Origin: Cochliopodium minus
Lineage: Eukaryota > Discosea > Himatismenida > Cochliopodiidae
Length of the DNA stretch: 11,527 nt
Reading direction: 5' to 3'
Assembly (NCBI GenBank): GCA_024220525.1
Contig: JAMYWO010000203.1
Coordinates: 1 to 11,527, forward strand
The position numbers were made by a program, and so were the translations under genes. Positions 1 to 9,100 of this stretch are shown here, piece by piece. Position 1 is the stretch's first letter. Each line of letters starts with the position of its first letter. The notes under the pieces were generated by a model, which ran no database searches, was not told where the DNA came from, and saw nothing but the letters and a program-made list of their open reading frames with translations.

Positions 1-146
1 TATTTTTTATTTTTTATTTTTTATTTTTTATTTTTTATTTTTTATTTTTTATTTTTTATTTTTCATTTTTTATTTTTCATTTTTTATTTTTTATTTTTCA
101 TTTTTTATTTTTTATTTTTTATTTTTTATTTTTTATTTTATATTTT
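1..146. repeat. ATTTTTT heptamer tandem array (left edge)
   Basis: This is a tandem array of a 7-base unit, one A followed by six T, with about 20 copies visible. In some copies the last T is replaced by C, giving an ATTTTTC variant. The array runs off the window's left edge, so its true length is unknown. It decays after about 140 into irregular T-rich sequence that continues to the donor at 209-210. It probably lies in an intron or 3' flank of the minus-strand gene, whose transcript would carry it as AAAAAAT repeats. The same unit in the same orientation closes the window at the right edge. Confidence 0.95.
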
Positions 147-210
147 TTTGTATTTCTTTTTTTATTTTTTATTTTTTAATTTTTTTTGTTCATTTATATA
201 TTTTTTTTAC

Positions 211-842
211 CTTTAGAAATGCTTGGAGCTTTGGCTTTGGAGCCATTCTCCTTGCTTTTCAAAACGTTGGAGTAGGGATTGTACTTTTTTTTGTAGATGA
301 GCTGCTCCTTTATTTTTTGCATTCGAAACTTCACTTCACTGTCTATTTTCTCATCTATGTTGTTTTGCATTGATTTCGATAATTCCCAAAATGGAACTTC
401 ATCTTTTTTTTTTTTAAACAAAAAATAATTTAAACAGAAAAATATTTAAAAAAAATAATTGTAAATTAATTTAAAAATAATTAGAAATAAAATTTTAAAA
501 CAAAATATTTAAAATAAAAAATTATTTAAAATAAAAAATTATTAAAATAAATGTTTAAAAATAAATTTTAAAAAAAAATTTAAAAAAATAATTTAAAAAA
601 ATTTAATTTGAAAAAAATTTTTAATTTAAAATAAAAAATTATTTTTAAAAATATTCAATAAAATTAAATTTTTTTTAATTATTTTTACTGTTGATTTCTT
701 GTTCGTCTTTGGAGAAACGGTTGGAGTTGTCAGTCTTGTTGTATGAGTTGGGTTCGGATTGTGATTTTTTGGTGATGACAGAAAGCCTGTTGTTGTTCTG
801 AGTTTTGTTTATTTTCTTTTGAAGATCTCCGTTGTTTTGCAT
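211..842 (-). CDS. Two exon-like blocks: probable C-terminal tail of the 1301-4933 gene, or a separate gene
   Basis: Two coding blocks are seen. The upstream one ends at 689, before a GTAAAAATAATT donor. It is open from ATG 842, which directly follows a TTTTTTAG acceptor, and encodes a hydrophilic stretch rich in N, K, Q and S. The second, 402-211, follows a run of 12 A plus G and encodes a charged helical segment starting NEVPFWELSKSMQNNIDEK. The two join in frame (A plus AT gives Asn). Exon 1301-1484 leaves phase 1. Joining it at 842 would read into a stop, but joining at a secondary acceptor (GGAG, exon from 826) keeps the frame. So either the tail begins at 826, or a short exon is missed, or a new gene starts at ATG 842. 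At 211 the frame meets a consensus-like donor (GTAAAAAAAA). If it is not spliced there, translation stops at TAA 196-194. No family recognised. Confidence 0.5.
403..688 (-). other. Intron between the two tail exons
   Basis: This 286-base intron runs from the GTAAAAATAATT donor (688-687) to an acceptor formed by 12 consecutive A followed by G. It is almost entirely A and T, and A-rich on the plus strand, so the transcript is U-rich. No other coding or structured signal is seen in it. Confidence 0.6.
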
Positions 843-1300
843 CTAAAAAATGAATTTGAGATATTTATAAAATTATATTTAAAATTAAAATTTTAAAAAA
901 ATAAAATAAAATTTGAAAAAATTTAATAAATTAAATGTAAAATTAAAATTTTGAAATATGAAAAAAATTATATAAATAATAAAATGGAAAAAAAATGTAA
1001 ATAAATGAATCAAAAAAATTCGAAGAAATTAAATAAATTAAAAATTAAAATGAAATTTAAAATAAAAACTAAATGATAAAAATTATGAAAAAAATTAATA
1101 ATATAATTACATAAAAATAAAATTTGAAAAAAAAATGATTATTTAAAGTTCAATAATTAAAATATGAAAAATGTTGGGATGAAAAATAATTAATAAAATT
1201 TAAGATTGAATAAAATAAAATTTAAAAAATAAATATAAAAATTAAATAATTAATAAAATAAATAATGAAGAAAAAAAAAAAAAAAAAAACGATTTTTTAC
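843..1300. other. AT-only stretch, intron or intergenic
   Basis: These 458 bases are almost purely A and T, A-rich on the plus strand, with many short AAATTAAA-like words and stops in every frame. On the minus strand it begins with a good donor (A then GTAAAAAATCG at 1300) and ends at a good acceptor (TTTTTTAG at 843), which favours an intron. The phase conflict described for 211-842 means an undetected short exon or a gene boundary cannot be excluded. I see no promoter or terminator that I could defend. Confidence 0.5.
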
Positions 1301-4300
1301 TCAAAATTAACAACTGAACAAAAGTAGAACGAACACTGTCACTCCAATTCAAAATGAAATAGTCAATTATCTGATTAATAAAAAATCGGCAAAAATCTTT
1401 CTTAAAGTTCATCACACAGAAGATGTCATAGTTGTCATAGAAGAGGGCCAATATTTTGACAATTGATGCTTGTGTGTTCGAGTTCTAAAAATAAAATTTT
1501 ATTCCCTCGATAAAATATTCGGTGTCAATTTTTTTCTTGAGTAGTTTCATTTTGTTGTCAGTGAAGAATTTGAACCTTCATGTTTTGAGTATTATTTTAT
1601 TTATTTAGATTTAAATTTAATCTCATATCACGATGAATTTTATTTCTTTTTATAGTATTTTCCATTTTCAATTTTTAATTTAATTTTAATTTTAATTTTA
1701 CTTTATTTTTTCATTTTTTCATATTTTAATAAGTTTATTTTTATTTTTATTATCATTGTTTATTTATTTATTATTATTTTTTTATTCTTTTTATTGTTTA
1801 TTATTTTTACAAATTTTAGTTTTATTTTTATTTAAATTTTATTTTTATTTTTATTTTATTTTTTTATTTTTATTTTATTTTATTTTTTTATTTTTATTTT
1901 TATTTTTATTTATTTTACTTATTACTTTTATAAATAGTGGTTTTGATTTATATATCAATTTATTTATCTTTTTATTTTTAAAAGTGATTTTGATTTTATT
2001 TTGGTTTCCTTAAAACATTTTATTTTTTTATTTTTTATTTTTGATTTTTGTAAGTTTTTTCTTCTTTTACCAATTTTTGAGTAAATCCAAAACGTTGTAG
2101 ATTTCAGCTAGAGAAGTGGTGCAGAGTTTTGGAAAGGCTTTTTTAACAGAAAGAGAGTTGATGAGATAAGGATCAACTTCAAAAGGCTCATGGAGCACAA
2201 CAACATCGATCTTGGAACTTCTTTCGTATTATTTAGGCCATACAAGAAATACTAAATTAAAAAAATTTAAATATAAAAACAATAAAAAAACAATAAAATA
2301 AATAATAAGAAAAAAATAAAATAAAAATTAATAAAAAATAATTAAAAAAAAATTTTTAAAAAAAATTGTAAAAGAATAATAGATGAACTTCTAAATTAAA
2401 GCAAATATAATTTAAATAAAAATTTATTTCAAAAAAATGAGTATAAAAACAAATAAAATCAAATAAACGCAAAAAAAAGCAAAAAATAAAATAGAATAAT
2501 TTAATAATTAATTATGAACAAAATTTTAAAATTAAACAATAAAAATAAAAAAAAATTAAAAAAGTTAAAAAAATCAATTGTTAAATAAAAAAAAATTTAA
2601 AAAAAAATAAATCAATTAAATAAAATTAAAAATTAAAAAATAAAATCTTTTTTTTTTTTTTACTTTTTTGAAAATATAAAAATTTTTGAATCCATTCCAT
2701 TCATCTTTTAAACTGTACAGCTCTTTTGACTCCATAACATATTGCAAGTGGGAGATGTATGAACCAATAAACATGTAAGGAAAATCGTTTGTTATGTTCA
2801 AAATGTCACTCCAGTTTTTGAACTGTGGTTCTAGTCTAGATGTGAATTTCAATTGTTGTTTTTCTGCAATAGAAATTTTATTTTTATTTTATTTTATTTT
2901 TATTTTTATTTTTATTTTTTTTATTTTATTTTTTTATTTGATTTTATTTGTCATTTTATTTGTCATTTTATTATTTTCAAAAAAATTTTATTTAAATTTA
3001 TTTTTTTTTTAATATTATTTCATTTTATATTTTTTTATTCTGAAAAAATTTTATTTTTTTTAATACGAGAATTATTGAATATTTAAATCTTTTTTACTAA
3101 TGATTTTATTTTTTATATTTTTATTTCATTTTATTTGTCATTTTTTATTTATTTTAACATTTTTTTATTTTGTTATTTTTTGTTTTTTATTTTTTATTAC
3201 CAGACTCAACTTTTGATTTGGTGCAATACTCTATGACCCTGTTGTTAAAGGGCTCCCATCCCGCTGAATATTTCGAGATTTTTTCGGGGATGATTTTACT
3301 TTCAAATTTTTTATTTTCCAATTTTTCTCTCACTTTTCTGTGAACTTTTAAAAATAAAATAAAAATAAATAAATTAGTAAAAAGAAAAATAAAAAATTTG
3401 ATAAAGAAATAAAATACGAATAAATTTTAAATAAATTTTAAAAAAAAAATAATTTTAAAAAATAATAATAAATTAATAAAAATATAAGATTATCAAAAAT
3501 TTAATAAAAAATTAAAATTAAAATATGAAAAAAACAATAAAAATAAAAATAACTTTAAAATAAATTTAAAATTAATGAATAAATTGAATTTTTTTTACTG
3601 TATGATAGCATTTTTTGGATTATTAATTCACTCAAACCAGTGATTCTTTCGAAAGAAATGGACATGGAAAGAGCACACAAATCAACAACAACAACAGGAG
3701 AAGAAGAGAATTTCCCCTTATTCTTCTTAAGGTGGAGGGCAAGCAGGTTTTCTACTACTAAATTTGTGTCGTACAAAAGAACTCTGTATATTTTGCACAA
3801 AACAAACAGTTTTTCTGGTTCTTTGGCATCTTTAATTTTAAATTTTAAATTTTTTTAAAGTTATTTTGGAAAAGTAGTGCTGGGAAAAAATAATAATTTT
3901 AATTTTGTTTTTATATTTCAATATAAAATATTAAAAAATCTTCAAAAATAAATTTTTTTGATGATTAAAATGATAAATAATTTAAATCTTGTTAATATAT
4001 TTCAACAAAAAATATTAAAAAAAAATATTAAAAAAAAAATTTTAAAGTTTCATTTATCAATCAAAAATAATTTTTGTTTTAAAATGTTAAGAAAAAAACT
4101 CTTGATTTTTTCTCTTTTGTAATTTTGAAAGGAAAAATTTTTTTTTACCTTTAAGTTCGGTTATCTCTTCTCTTCTGGAAATAAATATCATAGCAGTCAA
4201 AAAGTTAGAACTCCATTTTTTGGCAGCAGCTCTCAGCAAGGAATTCCACAGTGACAAAAGTTCAAAGGTACATGTGTACAGATCTTTTTTCGCATACTCG

Positions 4301-4933
4301 AACTTTCTTAGTTTTAGAAGTGGAAGGAATTCTTCGAGTGCTTTAAGACATGTTGGTATCATTTTGTCGGATTTGTCTATTGTGTCCAAATTTTCTTTCA
4401 ATTTCTTCAATTTCTTTTTTTTTTTTTGATGAGTAATATTATATGTTAGTGACTCTCTTTGATTAATTAATGATTCTTTATAAAATTTTATATTTATCAA
4501 TCCCATAGATTTTCTATGAGTTTTTTATTTTCCTCATATTCTTTTATTTCATTATATTTTTATAAAAATTTTAGAGATATTTAAGCTTTATGCATATGAT
4601 CATAATGTATGGAATGATCAAAAAACCTATTCTATTCAAACTATTTATCATCCTTATAACTATCATAGCTATCTAAGATTTAATTTTTATAATGCACCGA
4701 TTAAAATATTGATGTTTTAAATATTTGAAGTGATATCATAAAAGATAATCGTGTATCATGGAGAATTTAATATTCAATATTTGGGATTAGACGTTCCGTC
4801 AATCAAAAATGAAAAATGAATTTACCTTGAATAATTTCCCAGATTTGTCTTTGGAATCCTTATTCAAAACAAGGATTTCATTGAGTTCTTCCTTTTTCTT
4901 GTCCTTATCATTCTTTGATTTTTTCTTGGACAT
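1301..4933 (-). CDS. Unidentified multi-exon protein, mostly helical, about 453 residues plus possible tail
   Basis: I do not recognise this protein with confidence. Exons on the minus strand are 4933-4826, 4413-4149, 3829-3599, 3344-3201, 2863-2664, 2251-2244, 2220-2071, 1575-1506 and 1484-1301. Joined, they keep one frame for 453 residues. ATG 4933 is chosen because it opens a Lys-rich leader (MSKKKSKNDKDKKK) and no coding is seen upstream. Residues 37-200 look like amphipathic helices (LKALEEFLPLLKLRKFEYAK; CTFELLSLWNSLLRAAAKKW). Residues 265-315 carry WSDILNITNDFPYMFIGSY. Residues 393-453 include LALFYDNYDIFCVMNF and FILNWSDSVRSTFVQLL. No catalytic motif, signal peptide or convincing membrane segment is evident. 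The overall look, especially Trp-Ser with VR, loosely recalls proteins carrying the uncharacterised fungal DUF1765 region; this is from memory and weak. Oddities are a 23-base candidate intron (2221-2243) and an in-frame TAG at 1487-1485. Exon chaining is well supported; function is not. Confidence 0.72.
1485..1505 (-). other. Candidate 21-base intron without GT donor, covering an in-frame TAG
   Basis: The reading frame of exon 1575-1506 continues into exon 1484-1301 without a shift, but a TAG codon (1487-1485) lies between them. It sits at the end of a typical acceptor (TTTTATTTTTAG). The 21 bases ending there start with GG, not GT, and no GT occurs on this strand between the two coding blocks. 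Options are a non-canonical ultra-short intron, a G/T difference or sequencing error in the donor, a stop-codon polymorphism, or a decayed gene. Confidence 0.35.
1576..2070 (-). other. Long low-complexity intron
   Basis: This 495-base intron runs from the GTAAAAGAAG donor to an AACATGAAG acceptor. The phase-2 TG before it plus the first G after it make Trp, and the frame continues. The middle (about 1680-2035) is T-rich on the plus strand with TTTTTA and TTTTA words. Long hydrophobic reading frames on the plus strand here are translations of these words and not genes. Confidence 0.65.
2221..2243 (-). other. Candidate 23-base ultra-short intron
   Basis: The preceding exon (2863-2664) ends in phase 0 and the acceptor TTTAATTTAG at 2253-2252 is strong, yet the downstream coding frame (SSKIDVVVLHEPFEVDPYLI) is offset. 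A segment of 23 bases beginning GTATGG and ending GAAAG, with a CTAAAT word inside, fixes the frame exactly when removed. It leaves an 8-base exon (2251-2244). The alternative is a one-base indel in the assembly or the gene. Confidence 0.45.
2252..2663 (-). other. Long low-complexity intron
   Basis: This 412-base intron runs from a GTAAAAAAAA donor to a TTTAATTTAG acceptor. It is A-rich on the plus strand (AAATAAAA words), so the transcript is U-rich. No feature is seen inside. Confidence 0.7.
2864..3200 (-). other. Long low-complexity intron
   Basis: This 337-base intron runs from a GTAATAAAAAAT donor to a TTTCTATTGCAG acceptor. It is T-rich on the plus strand, the opposite of the intron on the other side of exon 2863-2664. 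Phase 1 is preserved: G plus AA gives Glu. Plus-strand hydrophobic reading frames here are low-complexity artefacts. Confidence 0.75.
3830..4148 (-). other. Intron with mixed A/T composition
   Basis: This 319-base intron runs from a GTAAAAAAAAAT donor to a TTAAAATTAAAG acceptor. Phase 1 is preserved (G plus AT gives Asp). It lacks the strong one-sided A or T bias of most long introns here. Nothing else is recognisable. Confidence 0.7.
4414..4825 (-). other. First intron of the unidentified gene, less repetitive than the others
   Basis: This 412-base intron runs from a GTAAATTCATTT donor to an acceptor made of 13 A plus G. It joins phase 0 to phase 0. Unlike other long introns it is not made of simple A/T words, and it holds short inverted words such as GATCAT...ATGATC (4598-4619). 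A second in-frame ATG at 4506 would give an alternative N-terminus reading into the next exon. A short open stretch (EYEENKKLIENLWD) near 4510-4555 ends in a stop. Neither has good splice sites, so I leave both as intronic. Confidence 0.6.
4445..4451 (-). promoter_or_regulatory. Candidate splicing branch point CACTAAC
   Basis: The minus strand reads CACTAAC, matching the general eukaryotic CTAAC branch-point pattern, about 30 bases upstream of the A-run acceptor at 4414. It supports real splicing at that acceptor even though no pyrimidine tract is present. Assignment is by pattern only. Confidence 0.4.
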
Positions 4934-5301
4934 CTGTTAATTTTAAGATTTTTTAAATTCTCCTTTTAATTTTTTTTTTTATTTTTTTTTTTTTTGGAAA
5001 CAGGGAAAATATAAATAAGAATCAAAATGAAGGAGAATTCCTTTCTGTAAAATGATCTTGTTCGTTGTAATTTTGAAATTTTTTGAAGAAACAGATTGAC
5101 TTTTTATTTTTAATTTTGATTACGAATGATTTTTGATATATTTACAAAATAGAAACTCAGCATATACCTACTTTGAATAAAGTGTATTCTTTTCCCAAAA
5201 GTATGATAGATCCTTATAAAAATATATAAAAAAAATATATAAATCATTCCCTTATAAAAAGCATAAAATATTGACTATAATTTAATTTATTTGTTTTAAT
5301 A
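4934..5301. other. Intergenic region between two tandem minus-strand genes
   Basis: These 368 bases separate the C2 gene's stop from the start of the unidentified gene. They must hold the C2 gene's 3' end (an AATAAA word lies on the minus strand within about 20 bases of the stop) and the promoter and leader of the downstream gene. The bases directly before ATG 4933 read TTAACAG, which could be a splice acceptor for a non-coding leader exon. No coding frame is convincing here. Confidence 0.5.
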
Positions 5302-5773
5302 TTAGCTAAAGTTTGCTTCCAAGTATAATTCACCCTGAATATTTTCACCAGTCCTAAAATAAATAAGAAAAAAAATTTTGATTAATAAGGCTTTTTTTAT
5401 CAAACTATAAATCTTACCTTCCATACAAAGGCCACCATGATTTTGGATTTTCTTTCAATTTTAATATGGATGCTTCCAATCTTCCCATACATTCATTGGA
5501 TGCGATGAGATTCTTGTCAGAGATGTCAAAATAGACAATCGAATCGAAGGGTACGTTGGTGAAGGTGAATGTCTCATCCCATTTAGGATTCACAGTATTT
5601 GTCATTGTATTTGTTTTCTGATTCTCATTTCCGACACATATTTGGCAAAATGGATCACTTGTTCTGATTGTACCTGTATTTATCAGATTCTATAAAAATT
5701 GATTCAAAAGGCTTGAAAAATTAGATTATAATAATCTTACTCTTGCTTCTGCTATATGGATTGTAAAATTCAT
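5302..5773 (-). CDS. Small single C2-domain protein, complete, three exons
   Basis: The exons are 5773-5741, 5689-5418 and 5353-5302. They join in phase 0 and phase 2 to give 118 residues ending at TAA. The introns are short (51 and 64 bases), with GTAAGA donors and TTTTTATAG and ATTTTAG acceptors. The whole protein is one C2 beta-sandwich: MNFTIHIAEARNLI strand 1, SDPFCQICVG, NTVNPKWDETFTF, SIVYFDISDKN, and a closing WWPLYGR then GELYLEANFS. C2 domains bind phospholipid membranes, often through Ca2+. Here loop 1 keeps the Asp of SDP but has Gly where the first Ca2+-binding Asp usually lies. Loop 3 has FDIS where the D-x-D pair is usual. Ca2+ binding is therefore probably weak or absent, and it may be a membrane or protein adaptor. 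There is no signal peptide or membrane segment. It is divergent from the XRCC1 gene. Confidence 0.9.
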
Positions 5774-6132
5774 TCTTGTATATGATTTCTTTTGTGTTTT
5801 TTTTTTTGATCATAATTAAAGAAATGCATGCATTTATGTTCTTCAAATTTCCATATTGATTGACATATTTTGCTTTATACAGGATTATTGCCTATTTTAA
5901 TTTTCATTTTTTTAAATATTAACCAAAATATAGAAACAATCTGTCAAGGAAAAAGAAAACTCATTTTTAAGATTAAGTAATGAAAAAGGTTAAATTGAAA
6001 TAGAGAAAGTTTTTTGAAATTTAAAACAAATTTTTTTGAAGAATATTTTTAAAGAAATAATATATTTTTTCTGAAATAAAAATAAATTAAAAAAAATAGT
6101 TGATTGAAAAAAAACGGTTATTAAAAGTAAAT
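5774..6132. promoter_or_regulatory. Shared intergenic region between divergent C2 and XRCC1 genes
   Basis: These 359 bases lie between the two start codons and must hold both promoters unless leader exons lie elsewhere. The sequence is AT-rich but less simple than the introns. It contains a palindromic ATGCATGCAT word near 5824 and an 11-T run near 5797. A stop lies just upstream of the XRCC1 frame (TAG 6092-6094), and no ATG precedes 6133 in that frame. No defined promoter element can be assigned. Confidence 0.5.
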
Positions 6133-9100
6133 ATGTTTTCTTCGACAATTGATCAATTATCAAGAGTAACTATTGATTATAATATCGAATATTGCCAATC
6201 AGAAGATAATTCATTTCCCGCCAATAATCTCAAGCAGAAAGAAATTTATCTACCTTGGAAGACATCAAATGAAACCCAAAATACAAGTAAAATTAATCCA
6301 ATATAAAGAAAAAAAAATGTATAACGTATATATGTCGTCAAAAATAAAAAAAATTTATAAATTCCACTATATTGAACAAATAGGTTTGATAATATCATTC
6401 AATGAAAGTATAAATATCCAAAATATCATCGTGATAAACAACGGATCAGCATTCATAGAAATATTTTGTGGAAATAAAGATACTAAGCAAGATGAATTCG
6501 ATGATGTAAAGAATTCAATTATTATTAGCGGATATTTTATTTTTAAATAATTCCTCTTTTTGAAAAGGTTCTTTTGCCTGATACTTCCCTGCAGTCTGCC
6601 TCTGACTCGAAGAAAGGTTCCAACAAACATGACTACCTCATAATAAATAAAGAAAAATTTACAAAAACAAAAAGAGAAAAGAAATGGGACAAATTAAAAG
6701 TAAAAATAATAACAAACATTAATTTTTTATTAAATTTTTAATGTAATATGAGAATTCTCAAAACATTTTTTCCGTTTAAATTTTGAAAAAGAAATTAAAT
6801 TTATTAAGTTATTTTTTATTTTTTATTTTTTTAATTTTATATTTTTTATTTTATTTTTTGTATTATTTATTTCTTATTTTTTATTTCTTATTTTCAAATT
6901 TTTTATTTCAAATTTTTTATTTCAAATTTTTTATTTTTTATTTTATTTTTTATTTTTTTATTTCTCTATTGATTAGATAGTTTTGAAACAACCCTTTACA
7001 AATTCAGTAATAGGACTCTGCTCGCTCTTCGTGAACGGAGAAGAAGAGTACTTCAAAAGCCAGTTTGTCCCCAGCAACATCAACAAAAGTCCACAAAGAA
7101 GCGACAAAGAAAATGAATCACAAAACAACTTCAACAGCTTCAACCCCTACCAAAACAAAAAAACTTCCGCAAAAAAACTTCCTCAAGACAAAAATAACGA
7201 TACAAAAAAAAATGACACCGTTAAAAAAAATGACACCGTTAAAAAAAATGACACCGTTAAAAAAAAAGATCCTCAACAAAAAGATGTCACTCCATCTAAG
7301 AAAAGAAAGAATGCTGATGGAGGTGATGTGGGTAGTGCTGGTTCTTCTTTGAAGAAGAGCAAGTCTGTTGTGAAAGACAAATATACTAGTTCTTCTCATT
7401 CCAAAAGCGTGTTGGTTAGCCTCATTTTTTATTTTTTAATTATTTGTTTTATTTATTTTTATTTATTTTTATTTAATTTTTAATTTTTAAACATTTAAAA
7501 TTATTCATTTATTTTTTAATTTTTTTTAATTCATTTTTGATTTTTAATTTTTTTTTCCTATCATTTTTAATATTTTGAAATTCATATTTTTAATTTTTGA
7601 ATTTTTTATTTATTATTATTTTTCCCATCATTTTTAATATTTTTTTATTTTTATTTTTTTATTTTTCTTTATTTTTCAGAAAAACATAGTGTTTTGTATT
7701 TCGGGATACGAAAACCCAGAAAGAGGAGAAATAAAAAGGATAGGAGAGGAGTTGGGGGCTACGTATTCCCATTCCATCAGCCAGGAGGTCACCCATCTCA
7801 TCGTCAACGTGGATTTCGAAAATGTTCATTCCACTCCCAAAGTCAAACAAGCTCGTAATTTTGGTAAATAAATTATGAAAACAATAAAAATAAAATCAAC
7901 GAAAATATTTTGGAGAAAATTGTTAAATAAAAAAATAAAAATTAAAAAAATAAAAACAAAATAAAAATAAATTAAATATAAAAAATAAAATCAAATAAAA
8001 TAAAAAATAAAATAAAATAAAATGAAATAAATAAAATAAAAAATGAAAAAAAAATTAAATAAAATAAAAAAAACATTATAATTTAAAAAATCAAATATTT
8101 TGAATTAAAAATAAATAAAATAAAATCAAATAAAATAAAAAATATTCAATTCATACTCATTTTTAGAATTTTAAAAAATCATAACTAAATTAATAAATAA
8201 TTAAAAATATTTTGGAATAAAAATTCTACAAAAAAGAAAATATTGAAATAAATAATAAAATAAAAAAATTAATAAGCCAACACATAAATTAAATCTACTT
8301 TTAAAAAATAAAAAATTTGAAATTTGAAATAAAAAATAAAAAATTTGAAATAAAAAATAAAAATTTGAAATAAAAAATAAAAAATAAAAAATTTGAAATA
8401 AAAAATTTGAAATAAAAAATAAAAAATAAAAAATGAAATATTTTAATTTCAAAAAGGGAACATTTCAATTGTTATGGCGGAGTGGATATATCAGTGCGAA
8501 AATAAAAGCAGGATGGTTGACACGAAGGAATATGAATTGAAGATGCATTCCCAAAACACAAAATCCAACAGCGGTAAAAAAAATTGAAATAAAGAAATGA
8601 AAATAAATTTTGGAAAAAATATAAAGCTAAAAAATATTCATCAAAAAATTAATTAAAATTAAGAATTAAATATTAAAAATATTAATAAAAAAAATTAAAT
8701 AAAAATTAAAAAAGTTAAAAATATTCATCAAAAAAAAAAATTTTAAATTTTAAAAAAAATTAAAAAAAAATCATTATAAATAAGAATAGATATAATAAAA
8801 TAAGAAATAATAAATTAAAATGAATAATAAATTTTTTAGATAGGAGATCATCTCGTTTGTCTTCTCAAAAGTCATCCACAAATGAAATAAAAACGCTGAC
8901 ATTCGATATGGGCGAGATGGATGACGAGTCAACTGAAAACTCCAAAGAAGCCCCAAAAAATAAAAATAATCGAAATAATCAAGAAAAAAATAAAAATAAA
9001 AATAAAAATAAAAATAATGATGGAAATGATGATGAGATTAAAAATAATCATAATTTCATCAAAACTAAGACCAATATTAATGATTTCATTAATAAAAATG

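Noticed and set aside
1-146. Possible telomere
   Set aside because: The repeat has no G-rich strand, occurs in the same orientation at both ends and is also scattered in introns. It is simple intronic or intergenic repeat sequence.
1485-1487. TAG read as an amino acid (altered genetic code)
   Set aside because: No other in-frame TAG or TGA occurs in XRCC1, the C2 gene or HAUS4 exons, and the TAG coincides with a typical acceptor. A splicing or sequence explanation is simpler.
1540-1585. tRNA-like T-arm (GAAGG TTCAAAT TCTTC, minus strand)
   Set aside because: The stem-loop is neat, but no matching acceptor stem or anticodon arm is found upstream. The bases also read in frame as the start of exon 1575-1506.
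1756-3086. Hydrophobic plus-strand reading frames (1756-2013, 2794-3012, 2853-3086) resembling small membrane proteins
   Set aside because: They are translations of T-rich intron words (Phe, Leu, Ile, Tyr runs), lie antisense to a well-supported gene's introns, and lack any conserved feature.
3640-3858. Plus-strand reading frame of 72 codons
   Set aside because: It is the antisense shadow of exon 3829-3599, whose minus-strand frame joins correctly to neighbours on both sides.
4087-4506. Start of the unidentified gene at ATG 4506
   Set aside because: An in-frame stop lies shortly upstream and the first 25 codons are intron-like. A better start with a Lys-rich leader at 4933 splices in frame to 4413. 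Kept only as an alternative.
6783-6980. Hydrophobic reading frame before XRCC1 exon 4
   Set aside because: It lies wholly inside intron 3 and is made of TTTTTA and TTTCAAA words. The splice sites around it give the correct XRCC1 register.
7065-7399. Alternative frames over XRCC1 exon 4 on both strands
   Set aside because: They stay open only because of the triplicated 18-base repeat. The XRCC1 frame connects the N-terminal domain to BRCT1.
8201-8452. Minus-strand hydrophobic reading frame in XRCC1 intron 5
   Set aside because: It is produced by the same simple repeat read in reverse. No start context or conserved sequence.
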